From positions 21,738,162 to 21,802,161 of the forward strand of contig OU612067.1 in NCBI GenBank assembly GCA_914767715.1: a stretch of 64,000 nucleotides of DNA, read 5' to 3'. Made by a program: the position numbers and the translations under genes. This document shows positions 25,831-36,429 of this stretch, piece by piece. Position 1 is the first letter of the stretch; the number at the start of each line of letters is the position of its first letter. Source of the DNA: Membranipora membranacea. Lineage: Eukaryota; Bryozoa; Gymnolaemata; Cheilostomatida; Membraniporidae. The notes under the pieces are model-generated. The model saw only the letters and a list, made by a program, of their open reading frames with translations, was not told where the DNA came from and ran no database searches.

Positions 25831-26922
25831 ATGGACATCGTATTCGACATATTAAACTCTAAGAGTGCATACGGGAGATTTCCAAAATCTCCATTACGAC
25901 CTGATAACATGGCAGAGCAGAGAAAGAACTATGATAACTTCAGAAAATACATCCTTTCCATACAAGATTCGAGCGGCCAACCACTAAATAGGGGAAGACG
26001 CAAGACATTTATAGTAGGCTTCATAAACACATTCCACGCAGTTCTCATGCTAACAGAGGAGCTGTTTTCCTCAGGTTTGAAGTACCTGCCTACGTTTAGG
26101 ATATCACAAGATTTTATAGAAACACTTTTCAGTAAGATTCGCAGGATGGGTGGTCACAACAGCAACCCTACATGTGTGCTATTCAAAGCTGCTCTTAAAA
26201 AGCTACTGTGTAAGCAGTTCGTACAGGGCTCTAACAGTGCAAATGCTTTAGAAGCCGATTCCAACTCCGGCATTTTCTCTCTGAAATGGAGCAAGCGAAC
26301 TGCTCCTGTACCAACTGCTAGTGACATTTCATTGTCAAATGATTTAGTTGAGAAACTTCAACATCTCGAGACAAGCACAAGTAACATAGTTAGGGATAAT
26401 ATTGTTACATATGTTGCAGGCTATGTTGTTCGATCACTGTTAGGGTCTGTCAAGTGTGAGGCCTGTGCCGAAGCTTTGGTCGGGAAGCGAGGCTACTGTG
26501 TCTTTGATCATGACTATCAAAGTTACAGTTACAAATCTACACAGTTACTGAATATTAAGGATAGAGGTGGCCTTGTGGCTGCCTCACAGTCTGTTAATGA
26601 TATCATAAAGCGGTGCGAGTCCATCATGGAACGATATGTTGATCAAAAATTTCTACGTAAAGATAACCATATAAATCTGCTTGTGGCGTTGTTATTCCGC
26701 AGTGTAATTGTAGAAAATCCTACTTTATTATTTACTCATAGCTGTGAGCTTGGGGAGGGTAGTTTAGATCACAGCAAACAGTTGATCAGGAAAATAGCCA
26801 GAAAATATTTTGATATTCGTATAAAACACTATGTAAAGCATTACAACAAAACAGTTATTCATGGGAGTAAGGGAAAGGATCGAGCAAAGTTGAGTCGCCT
26901 TGTAATATTTAAACATCTGTAG
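25831..26922 (+). CDS. P-element-like transposase C-terminal exon
   Basis: Uninterrupted 363-codon exon after TTTTTCACAG, ending in TAG. It contains VFDILNSKSAYGRF, the catalytic Glu in DFIETLFSKIR, GGHNSNPT, TYVAGYVVRSLL and a Cys-x2-Cys pair (CEACAEAL), as in THAP9/P-element C-terminal domains. It begins with an in-frame ATG, but the splice acceptor and the microexon upstream argue that it is internal. Confidence 0.85.
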   Translation: MDIVFDILNSKSAYGRFPKSPLRPDNMAEQRKNYDNFRKYILSIQDSSGQPLNRGRRKTFIVGFINTFHAVLMLTEELFSSGLKYLPTFRISQDFIETLFSKIRRMGGHNSNPTCVLFKAALKKLLCKQFVQGSNSANALEADSNSGIFSLKWSKRTAPVPTASDISLSNDLVEKLQHLETSTSNIVRDNIVTYVAGYVVRSLLGSVKCEACAEALVGKRGYCVFDHDYQSYSYKSTQLLNIKDRGGLVAASQSVNDIIKRCESIMERYVDQKFLRKDNHINLLVALLFRSVIVENPTLLFTHSCELGEGSLDHSKQLIRKIARKYFDIRIKHYVKHYNKTVIHGSKGKDRAKLSRLVIFKHL

Positions 26923-27310
26923 TCTTGCATCATTCACTCTGCGATTTAATCTGATATGATACAATCCAATTTATTTTATGTTTATGATCTATTTCATTAT
27001 TGTCTATGAATTAAAAAAATTATATCCATGTATCAGTCTGTGCTTGATAGCAGGGGCATATATTCTAAAAAATTTCACTCACTGACTTTTCATAGATGAG
27101 CATAATAATCGGGCGCAGCCCGATCCACACGCCGTAGGCGTGGCGGGGAGGGTGTGGGAAATTTTTGCATATCGGTAGCAAAATAGTGCAAGCAGAGAGG
27201 TATTTCAATAGCTCACTGAGCCTTTGGGTACTTTCAGAAAACAACTCAATAGCAGTAGAAGATTACGGTAAAAATGCTCCAGTTGTAAAGCACCCATTTG
27301 AAAAAAAACT
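26923..27310. other. 3' flank of transposase gene
   Basis: AT-rich, with short GC-rich palindromes at about 27110-27150 (GGGCGCAGCCC, ACGCCGTAGGCGT). These could form hairpins but have no assigned role. Confidence 0.35.
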
Positions 27311-27395
27311 GACCTTGATGGGATTCGAACCCACAACAACCTTATTAACAATGATTATTAGGCGGACGCTCTACACACTGAGCTATTCAGCCTTT
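27311..27395 (-). pseudogene. tRNA-like pseudogene
   Basis: On the minus strand it reads TAGCTCAGTGTGTAGAGC (D-arm/A-box) and GTGGGTTCGAATCCCAT (T-arm/B-box) at tRNA spacing. The anticodon stem does not pair and the acceptor ends disagree (GGCTGAA against CAAGGTC). It is therefore a decayed tRNA or the head of a tRNA-derived SINE, not a functional tRNA gene. Confidence 0.5.
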
Positions 27396-27862
27396 CACAT
27401 ATTTCCGTGGGCCGTGAGTGGTAATATACGCCACTGCTTGATAGGATCAATAAAATACATTGATATGAGTAGCATCTATTGTATCTTCTTCCTAGCATCA
27501 CTGGTAGGACATAGCATGGAAGCTTATATTTCCTTAATCTTTGGGTTAAAACCTCTGCAATGGTGTTTTGTGGTTCATCATAGCTTAAAAGTTACCTGTT
27601 GAGAGCTATGGTACTTGCAAATCAATCTTAAAAAGCTAACTCCTCCCCCCATATAATTATATTTCTTCAACAGTCCACAGTGGTTTGCTTATGTGTTGCA
27701 ACACAAATCCAATATGGCCGCCGGATACACATGCCTCCACAGGAAGTCAACATTGAGTCATAGCTCTAGGGGGATAACTCTATGGGTACAACACTTGGTT
27801 AGTCTTGTTGGCAGAGTGGAATGAGTGGTTTGTAGTCGGAGATACATTTTCGGAAAAAAATT
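27396..27862. other. non-coding stretch
   Basis: No supported gene. Sequence at 27710-27735 (CAATATGGCCG, then CCGGATACACATGCCTCCAC) resembles the complement of 19640-19680, suggesting a further dispersed repeat. Confidence 0.35.
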
Positions 27863-28065
27863 GAGAAGACAACTCGGTATTTCTATAGAGTTGCCACATT
27901 TGCGACGCTAGTGGGTTCGAGCATTTGCGACGTTTAAAGAATTGCGATGTTTGTGGGTTTGCGACGTTACAAAAACACTTCGTTCCGCCGTTTTTTGGAT
28001 TGTGACGTTAGTGGAATGCTAGATTAGGACGTTTTGACGTTTGCAACGTTTGTGGGTTCAACACT
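27863..28065 (-). repeat. dispersed AACGTCGCAA-type repeat, copy 2
   Basis: Inverted copy of the repeat at 18095-18295, starting GAGAAGACAACTCGGTAT and ending at AACGTTTGTGGGTTCAAC. The two copies diverge by scattered substitutions. Confidence 0.65.
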
Positions 28066-28295
28066 CCTTCAACAGGAAGGGGTTAACTCCATACAAAATG
28101 AACTTGAGCAAAAACCAATGAAAGAGGGATGCTTTTCTGCTGTGTTTGACCTCAAGTGGGTCGAATATCTAACAATTTGTTACATCACACCCTCAAGCAA
28201 TAAAGTACTTCAAGTGTGCACATAAATAAAGGTGAGTTGAGGTGGGAGGGGGGGTGACAAGACACAATGAAATCAGTTCTGTGAAGAAGGAGACA

Positions 28296-28539
28296 GGGGG
28301 GTCTTTTAATTAGAAACAGCCAAAATTGCAATCTGATTGCTCACTCACTGAGTGAGTGACACCTGCTAGGGGTCTCGCTCTTAGATCGCTCACTCATTGA
28401 TGGAGCTATTACATTCTGAGTGAGCGATATGGGAACGATCTTTACTAATTGAAACACCAAGTGAGCGATAATTTTGAGCAATGTGATAGTGATAACTTGA
28501 TTTAGTAAAGCATCGCTCTTTCTAATTGAAAGACCCCCC
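28296..28539. mobile_element. MITE with GGGGGGTCTTTCAATTAG ends, copy 1
   Basis: Terminal inverted repeats of about 20 bp (GGGGGGTCTTTTAATTAGAA and its complement at 28516-28539). The interior is rich in GAGTGAGCGAT palindromes. An inverted relative lies at 59345-59560. No coding capacity. Confidence 0.75.
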
Positions 28540-28686
28540 AGGATTATAGGGAGCATAAGTACCAGTCTTTAGAATTTTACTGATAAATTATCAAACCCAC
28601 AGAACTGATGGTTTAAAAGATTGATGTACAATTATTGTTAATTCTGGAGGTCAAACTGAGTAAAGAAAGCAAATCTCTAAACTTAC

Positions 28687-28890
28687 GCTTCTCAGTATCC
28701 GACTCAGTATCCGACCCTGTATCTGAATCTGTATCCGACTCAGTATACAGCTCTGTATCTGAGTCTGCCACCGGCTCAGTATCATTGTCTGAGTCTTTAG
28801 CATGGCGCTCAGCACCTCTCTGGTCTCCTTTAGTCTCTGAATCAGCTCCCTCTGCTTTATCTTTGTCTGACCTCTGCATTCTGTTTCTGT
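28687..28890 (-). CDS. acidic Ser-Asp-Thr-rich exon of an unidentified gene
   Basis: 204-nt exon with acceptor CTTCCACAG and donor GAAGC|GTAAGT, entering and leaving in phase 1. It encodes a charged segment (NRMQRSDKDKAEGADSETKG) followed by repeats of SDT and ESDT (ESDTDSDTGSDTESDTE). The composition suits a disordered nuclear or phospho-acidic protein. I found no confident neighbouring exon, so the gene is not identified and the exon may belong to a long-intron gene. Confidence 0.45.
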
Positions 28891-30086
28891 CTGTGGAAGA
28901 TTTAATCATGAAACGAAACAGTCACTGTTATTTCTGGTTGTTGTCAGAGCGCACTTTCAAACTGAATGATTGCTGCTAGAATTCAGAACCAACTGTCTTT
29001 ACACACCCTTTGAACCCACCAATAGATCAGTCGGTCAAATCGCCTAAGCAACTGAAAGCAATGCATTACTAATAATAAACACTAAAAATTGCATATCGCA
29101 TCTCGGCCTATTGGCTAAGATCAAAGTGTCACTGCCAATGGCCGATTAATGCCGTTCAGTTTTGGCAGCTCGCTGCACACCCATGTTCAGAAGGTCTTCT
29201 ATGGCCTCACCTCTAGGATGCATTCTAGTTTTCTAGGATGTATCACATTCTTAGTATGAAGATTTAGGGCACCTTGTGTCTCTCTTTAGGGGCAGCCCAA
29301 TTTTCTGTTTCTTACTAAACAGCAAAACAGATTTACTTTTCTCTACCATCTCCTCGCAACAAGCCAAACAATACTACAAGAAATTTTGCTAAACAAATGC
29401 CTAGAGCCTGAAATTCTCAGTTAACCTGGCAGCCACTCAACAGATTTCTTTCCCATTATGGAAATACGAATGCTAGCCATAGACACTTGTCAAGCAGGGA
29501 GAATATAACCCACTCACATACACAGGCTGGGGGTGCAGCCATTCCCAATAACAGAGGCAGGAGTCATAGCCACCTCAGTACTCATACCTGCCTCTACATG
29601 TATAAATAAAGACAGGGTGCACGATACACCATCCATCAGAATGGATATAGCAGAGCTCTCAACCTATCGGATTTAGCCTGAGTTACTCAGGTTTTTAGGT
29701 TCAACTCAGGCAACTCAGGGGATTTTAGAATAAGAGCTAAAAACTCATACTTTGCCACATATTCATAAAAGATGGACATAAACTCCCAGTGTGGTCTTGT
29801 TGTATTGTTATATCTGAAACTAGGGGTTTTAGGATACCCAATACAACTAATCTCGATACAATTGATAGAACAGGCTCACCTCAAATAACTGTTACAAATA
29901 TCTGATTTCTCAAGCAAGATCCTCTCAGTGCAGAGCTATCAGTGGAATGTCCTCTCTACTAGCAGCCAGCCTCTTGGGATGACTCTACAAGTAACATAAT
30001 CCTTGTATATAATATATTGTAGTTGGTACAAAGGTATACTAGAATATCTGCACTATCTGTTTGCCGTTGCCGCTATGTGACTGACT
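28891..30086. other. intergenic stretch with a U2-like segment
   Basis: Apart from the U2-like 5' segment at 29095-29128, no gene is supported here. Confidence 0.4.
29095..29128 (+). ncRNA. U2 snRNA-like 5' segment (probably a retro-fragment)
   Basis: ATCGCATCTCGGCCTATTGG followed by CTAAGATCAA matches the 5' stem-loop of U2 snRNA with two substitutions. The match stops just before the branch-point-pairing GUAGUA region, which is absent. The following sequence (GTGTCACTGCCAATGG) is unrelated. It is therefore a truncated pseudogene or a repeat that captured a U2 head, not a working U2 gene. Confidence 0.5.
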
Positions 30087-30095
30087 GGTTTCTGG

Positions 30096-30169
30096 TAGCC
30101 TGTCTTAACAAGCTTTGTTCGATGGGAGTGGGGGCTCCCCCACTGAACAAAGCTTGTTAAGACAGGCTA
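30096..30169. mobile_element. 74-bp hairpin element with 9-bp target duplication
   Basis: TAGCCTGTCTTAACAAGCTT at the left end is matched by its complement at the right end. The arms are at least 25 bp and continue into a G/C-rich palindromic loop (GTGGGGGCTCCCCCAC). The direct repeat GGTTTCTGG flanks it at 30087-30095 and 30170-30178. A partial relative (GGCCTGTCTTGACAAGCTTT) occurs at 61724-61743. Confidence 0.8.
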
Positions 30170-30285
30170 GGTTTCTGGCCGAGTCATGTTATTCATACCA
30201 GGGAGTTATATCCCAAACTCCCTATTTATACCTTTGTACTCAATTACATTTAAACGTGGGAGTTGCCTTCTCTTTATGCGTGGCG

Positions 30286-30379
30286 GGGCAACTGCAAAGT
30301 AATATATGATGGTTATTACAATTTGTCTAATATATTATCCAAATTCTAATAGGCATCATATATTACTTTGGAGTTGCCC
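30286..30379. repeat. 94-bp inverted-repeat element
   Basis: Arms of 26 bp (GGGCAACTGCAAAGTAATAT at 30286 and its complement ending at 30379, one mismatch). No target duplication was recognised and there is no coding capacity. Confidence 0.6.
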
Positions 30380-31091
30380 AACCACACATGAATTCAATAT
30401 AACAGTATGATTATAATTATAAGTAAATAAGTTTTATCCTCCTAGATATCCTAGTATACTATCAAGACAGAACAGAAAAACCAATTCTATGGAAGCACAC
30501 TTCTCCACTAGAAAGAAGAAAAATCCTGAACAGAGGACTTTCTTTAATCGGCAGCTGAACGTTAGATACAATAGAAGCTGAGCCAAGCTGCCTAACTGCG
30601 ACATTTCCTCTTCGCTCTCACATTATCTGAGCTTAATACCCGTCAACACAACACTTTATAAGAGTAGTAAGACATGCTCATTTTGTTTGGGGGGAGGTAA
30701 CAGGCTGGGTAACTATATTTGACAAGAGAGGACAACTCCATAAAAAGATTGCAATGGTTGTGGGTTTCATACCCACCCACCACCGACAGTGTGCCCTAGC
30801 TTCTGCTATACCCATGTCTAAGGTCTGCCTTTAATACTGTAAATAATCTCAGACTGCAGTATGAATACTTACAATATTACAATTAATTAATTTTGAAGAG
30901 CATTGTGCAATTTTGCCTGTCGGTCCAAGGTCAAATAAAGTGCAACAATACCATTTGTATAGAAAATCTGGTAAAATAGACGCAATGCTGCAATAATATA
31001 ATATGAATGGTCAAGTTTATGCTAAGAAATATGAAAAAGGAAGGCCGAATTAAAAAAAAAAGTTTGTTAAAATCGCAAGAATGAGTACTCA
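30380..31091. other. non-coding stretch
   Basis: No gene supported. A B-box-like GTGGGTTTCATACCCAC at about 30758 may belong to another decayed tRNA-derived sequence. Confidence 0.35.
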
Positions 31092-31292
31092 AAATAGTTT
31101 GTGCCTGAAGGGGAACCCTCTGGGCAAGGCCCCATTGTTTGCGCCCATTTGCTCTCAGTTTGTAGGCAGGTTGGAGCACACCTGGGGAACCAACAGGTCC
31201 CAATAGTCAGTGGGCTGCAGTGGGACTCAAGCCCATGACCTTCAACATTTGCGTGCTGAAGTCCGGCGCCCAACTGAGCCACCTCCTATAAC
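31092..31292 (-). repeat. tRNA-derived SINE, copy 1
   Basis: On the minus strand the head reads GGTGGCTCAGTTGGGCGCCG (A-box-like), then GGGCTTGAGTCCC (B-box-like). The body contains CAGGTGTGCTCCAACCTGCC. A second copy with the same layout lies at 35362-35545. The tail lies toward lower coordinates. Confidence 0.65.
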
Positions 31293-31689
31293 TGCACTGC
31301 GAGACCCAGAGTGGTACTCCGGGTTGGAAGTTCGCCGGCAGAGACCTTCTGATTGTCATGTATGATCTTCACTAATTAAAACCAATGCACAAAATACAAG
31401 ATGAAAATCTGTTATGAAATAAACTTTACCTGTGCTTCAATCCTGAAAGTCAGTGGGTTATAACTCCTTGGTTATATTGTATGACTGTTAACCAAAAAAT
31501 GGATCATCATAACGACTAAGGCTTGCAGGCGCTGTCGCGCAATTATTGCCACACCTTACTAGCTGTGCGAGCAAACCTGTTTATAATGCAAGCAATTTTC
31601 AGTGTTGTTTTTCATGAAGTTATTAAATTAAATGTTGGCTTCTCAATCTCAACACAAAAAACCTATGTTTGCAGGAGTCATCAATATAC

Positions 31690-33345
31690 CTAGTATAAGC
31701 TTACTTACATATAACATCTGCGATGAGTTTTGCCGTAGGACCAGAGACTATAGATATAGAGACCTTCCACTTGCGCATAAAATGCGAATAGCCAATCAGC
31801 GTTATTTAACGGTCACGCCCACTTCTGGTTGTATAGTAAGCGCTGCTGTCTTAGACAGCAATGGCTTTCTCAATAAAATTTCAGGTCTTTCACCTGAGTT
31901 ATTTGAAGCAAAATAACCACAATCCTAATGACAAAACCAGATCAGACAGCAACAAAGTCACTATCAACTTGTTGTTGCATTCTTAGCCAGAGATTTATAT
32001 TATACAGGCCTGTATTTTTGTAAGAAAGTAAGGGGGCTGTGCAGTATAATCCATCATTGTTGCCCACTGCGATGTTATGATGGCCTGCCATAGGTTAGCT
32101 GTTGTAATGAGTTTCACGGACAAAGTTTTCATGTGTGAGGACAAGAGGAAGAGGGCTCTAAGATTAATATAAAAGAATTTAATCATGGTGACTAGTACCA
32201 ACCATACACACACATTCAAAACTGAAGTAAGAATGGCATCAGAGTAAAGTGCATCGTCAGCAGATTCATACTGACAATTCAATGCTGACAAATGTATAGA
32301 ATTTACTGCATTGAGAGATAGAAGACCTCCCTCTCTGCCTCAAAGTTATTGTGGGATGGTTGAGGCTATGGAAAGCTTATTTTTACAAATCGCCTTGAAA
32401 ACTTGTTTGGGCTTCATAGACAGATTCAGAGCAGTTCAAAGCACATATCTTCAGGCAACTATCAGCAGTATGCTGACTTAAAACGGGAAAACTTAGACTT
32501 TTTGAGGATGATACTTTTCTCAGACCTATGCTATAGAAAGTTTCTGTGCTGACCTAACTATTGAATTCAATTCAGTCACCGGAACTGGAGAATATAACAT
32601 CAGTGCTTGTTCACATTTAACTATTTTCACATTGAATATTCAATTTTCTATACATATGGGGGCTACATTACCAAAAGGTCATCCACCAAGTATTTTGTTT
32701 CCTTGATGCCTATATTTTATATAAAAGTCGCACATCTTAGATTTCATTAGTCCCAGTTGATATTATTGAGAGTTTTGTGTGAATGTACTTATAAAATAAA
32801 CAGCTAAATCATTCGCCTTGTCAATTTTTGATAGTAAATTCATAGCACTGGGTACGCTTACCTCCAAGCAATTACCACCAGAAAGGGGCGGAGCCTAATT
32901 TTCAATGTGTTCGCATCGGTTATATACGTTATCATGGCAAGTGGAAGGTCTCTATATCTATAGTCTCTGGTAGGACTGCAGCCTCACCAACAGTTTGTCT
33001 ATCAATGGCTTGATACCAAAGTGCAGGGCAATGAAATGTACTGTGATCCGGCTAACTGTCAATACAATGACTCTTATCTATAGAGCGGAGTTGGTTGAAT
33101 AGAACATCTATTTGATATCAGTGTATTTGAGAGGCTTGCATTGCCGCTTGTTGCTGGCTTTTACAACATGAATGCAAATTTCTTATCAGTAAAAGCACTT
33201 ACTGATAACATACCAGGTAACTGTCATCCTTTTGATAAAACTGTGAAATGAGTATATGAACTGTCAATCAACGAAATCATTACTATCATTATATTATATT
33301 GTATCTGCGAGAAAAATAGTAAAATCAGTCAAACTAAGTCTTTAA
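31690..33345. repeat. segmental copy related to 35975-36770 (3' flank of NSRP1)
   Basis: Sequence around ACTTACATATAACATCTGC, AGTGCAGGGCAATGAAAT, CATCTATTTGATATCAGTGT and TCTGCGAGAAAAATAGTAAA occurs both here and at 35975-36762 in the same order. This copy carries the 1,228-bp element. The other carries about 370 bp of extra sequence (36321-36690). The shared part ends just beyond the NSRP1 stop codon. Confidence 0.75.
31742..32969. mobile_element. 1,228-bp DNA element with 33-bp perfect terminal inverted repeats
   Basis: Both ends begin CAGAGACTATAGATATAGAG and match perfectly for 33 bp. GTAGGAC is directly repeated outside both ends (31735-31741 and 32970-32976). The flanking DNA has a second copy without the element at about 35980-36050, an empty-site comparison. 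No transposase frame was seen inside. The CAGAG terminus suits hAT-like ends, although the duplication reads as 7 bp with an ambiguous border. Confidence 0.85.
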
Positions 33346-35361
33346 GAATGTCAGAGCTGTGAATTTCTATCGAGCATGGTTAATCAGAAACAATATTAGT
33401 CTTGTCTTATGGAGTATATCTGCTCACCGGAATTTCACTGATTTTTATCGACAATTGGAGTGCGTTGTCTCACATTTCTCGCATACCGGGCTGAAAGCAC
33501 TTTTTAAATTGACTTAAATATAAAAAACGTGGTCTTTCAAAATGTTTCTAACACCTTTTTTCAGGGAAAATTACTCAACATCAATGAAGATACATGATTC
33601 AGAAAAAAATTTCATTGTTACAATGACAATGTATATCCAGCAAGAGACAAACTGTGTGGAGAGTTACATCGCAGTATTCTAATAATGTCAGGTAAACGAA
33701 TATTGGAGCAGTCACTTAGATGTTAAAACTTTAATGAAACTTTCTCAAACACCATGGAGAAGTTGAGTTATTTGAAACGATAACTTGTACCAATCTTAAC
33801 TCTACCTGGCGGTGCTTGGCCATATATCACAATAGGTCAGTGATAGATAACATGTGAGGCTACTTACATATTATAACAGTTGCACTGTGCCCCACAATTC
33901 GTCGGCGGTTCCGTCAATTGCTTGTTTTATCAGTGATAAATAGCGGGACGCTGTAATGAAGAGTAGCTTTATACTTGAAATTATGAGTCTTATCTAAGAG
34001 AGTGTTGGCTAACCTGAAATTTGCAACCATTGTTATCAGTCTTAGAAGTGCCTGGTGTCACATTTACTGGCATACTAAACTGAAATCACTTTACAAATAG
34101 ACTTCGTCATAAAAAAACGTGGTCCTCCACAATAAATTGCTAAGCATTGTACAATGTGTACTGCAGGAGCCAAGTGTGTCAGAAGTTACATTGAAGTTTT
34201 CTTAATATTAGACAGACACATAAAGTACAGATTAGACCAGTTACAAATTGATCTGATTCGGTTTTTAAAACTTTGCTGAAGCCCAATTCAATTCGGACCA
34301 ATAATTGGTACCAAACTTAACTTTTCCTGGGTGTTTTGCTACTAAACGCAATTTGAGCAGTTGTCCTCTATCCAGTTTGTTACAGGTGCAGATTCTGAAT
34401 CAAAAATCATTTTTATCTTTAACATAAGCGGTTTTCAAGATAATCCTCTTTTCAGCACGTTTTTCCTATGCGGCGTGGGTTAAACGTACCAAACAGGAGA
34501 GAGGACAACTCCGGATTGAGGATCAAATCAGAGCATAGAAAACTGTCTATAGGGCTACTTACATTTACGACTGCAGCATTAAGCTCCACAGTTTGTCTGT
34601 TGATTTCCCAGACACTTTTCTACCATAGAGCACGTTGAGGATATCGGACGCTGCTATAAAGAATATATAAATCAAGTCTTACTGGCATTATGTTACAACG
34701 AACCAGGGCAAGGCTGTAAATTATCAGTAAAACTTATGTGATTGTTTGATACCTGTTTCATCAAATCCATGAAATATCGATGTTGTCTGGAACGATAAAG
34801 ATAGAATAATATGTATGCTAGGCTTCTCACATGTAACTGCTCCTCTTTGCTTCAGGATCTACACAGCTTCTTAGTCAGTGAGTGATAGTTGGCAACACTG
34901 CAATAAAATAAAACGATAAGCTTAAAATACTGAGTCTTATCTATGAAGTGTTAGCTTGCTTGAATTTCCAACAATTGATATCAGTGCCATAAGAACAATG
35001 AACTAAAGGAGATTAGTTCATTGGCTAGAAGTTGCTTACATCCCATCTAGTATTACTAACGCCCAAACCTGACCGAAAATCTTACATTGGAGAAAGGAAA
35101 CTGAATGCTCAACATCACAGAAGCCATTGTCGTTTTAGCAAAGCAAAGAAAGAAAAACACAAAACTTGTCTTTGTCGCAATGTAAACAGCAAGAGACAAT
35201 TGTGTTTAGAGCAACATTGCAGTTTTCTATTACCAGACCAACACATATTGGACCAGTTACAATTCAATCTCACTCGGTTTTTAAACCTGAAGCTTGATCA
35301 AGCATATGGCCCATTAACATGTATCAAGTTTAACTCTGAGTTGGTGTTTGGTCACATATCT
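33346..35361 (-). repeat. degenerate tandem blocks with exon-like units
   Basis: Blocks near 33440-33990, 34030-34700 and 34830-35350 share ordered motifs (AAAAAACGTGGTC, GACCAGTTACAA, TCGGTTTTTAAA, TATCAGTG). On the minus strand each holds an exon-like piece ended by a GTAAGT or GTGAG donor: near 33960-33868, 34650-34565 and 34900-34830, with another near 36062-35990. Peptides such as SRYLSLIKQAIDGTADELWG and HIGINSLIETLGEAADIQRS are weakly alike, but stops interrupt several. I read it as decayed tandem exons of an unknown gene. Confidence 0.35.
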
Positions 35362-35545
35362 TAAGGGCAAGGCAACAATTTCTGCGTCAGGTTGTTCTCT
35401 GTACACAGGCAGGTCGGAGCACACCTGCGGGCCAAACAAACCTCAGAAGTCAAAGGACTGCAGTGGAATTCAAACCCACGACCATCAACATTTTGCATGT
35501 TGAAAGACCGGCAATCTAACCAACTGAGCCACCTCCTACTCCTAG
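35362..35545 (-). repeat. tRNA-derived SINE, copy 2
   Basis: Same family and orientation as 31092-31292: head with GGTGGCTCAGTTGGTTAG, B-box-like GTGGGTTTGAATTCC, body with GCAGGTGTGCTCCGACCTGC. It gives a chance open frame on each strand, which I do not annotate. Confidence 0.65.
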
Positions 35546-36429
35546 TGGTGGTCGGATACCATTCCCTCCACACCAAGAAATCAACAACAGTGATACCGTA
35601 CATCATGAACAAAAATATATGTATTAGGGGGTACTGTATCCTTCCTCTTGTGTGGTCATGAGCAAAGCCCCAGCCAAGCAAGTCTGTCAACACTATATAA
35701 TTGTGAATAATGAAATAGTGTTGGCCACTTTTATTTAAGATTCGCGCCCAGGAAATACGGGGCTGGGAGTGACAAAAGCACAGCGAGTCTTATATCATGA
35801 TGGAGTTGAAACAAAAGAAGCAACATGGCTGTCAGTGACAATCAACCAAAGTTAGGACGAACATAGTAACAAACTACAAATAGTGTAATTAACATTTCCA
35901 GGTAAAACTTAAATTTGGCCTCTCCATCATAACCAACAATCTTACAAATACAGAGGTCAAATTTATACCTAATATAATGTCACTTACATATAACATCTGC
36001 ACTGAGCTTCGCTGTATGTCTGCAGCCTCACCAAGAGTCTCTATCAATGAGTTGATACCAATGTGCAGGGCAATGAAATATATACTGTGATCCGGCAATC
36101 TTTCAATACAATTACTCTTATCTATAGAGTGACGCTGGTTGAATAGAGCATCTATTTGATATCAGTGTATTTGAGAGGCTTGCATTGCCGCTTGTTGCTG
36201 GCTTTTACACTGTATATGCAAATTCTTATCAGTAAAAGCACTTACTTATAAAATACCAGGCAACTGTCATTCTTTTGATAAAACTGTGAAATGAGTATAT
36301 GAACTGTGAATCACCGAAAATCTAAACTGTATTTGTAAAAGCTCCCTGTCTGTTATAAGAGAGAGATGCAGAACAAACATACTAACCTCGACACTTTGAA
36401 CTTTAAAGACCAATGCATGTTTAGTCAGG

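Larger units (their letters stand above)
22720..26922 (+). pseudogene. THAP domain / P-element-like (THAP9-type) transposase, frame-broken
   Basis: Five exons fit phase by phase: 22720-22912 (THAP), 23325-23466 (basic/Ser linker), 23777-24911 (coiled coil plus RNase H-like core), 25350-25391 (14-codon microexon) and 25831-26922 (C-terminal domain). P-element/THAP9 hallmarks are SPQAYEF, the first catalytic Asp in LVVDSMSLMK, the second in IASDGASAN, LDICHMLKL, WQKQKMKVKLAAQT, and the catalytic Glu in SQDFIETLFSKIR followed by GGHNSNPT. Two breaks lie in the core exon: a shift around 24313-24320 (VVAS to EAFVF) and one extra A in the A-run at 24877-24882. The THAP zinc site lacks the Cys of C-x2-H (LSSDHF), and the first Cys pair was not found. 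I saw no terminal repeats, so a transposon copy and an immobile THAP9-like host gene cannot be separated. Confidence 0.85.

Noticed and set aside
27311-27395. Functional tRNA gene
   Set aside because: A- and B-box-like arms are present but the anticodon and acceptor stems do not pair.
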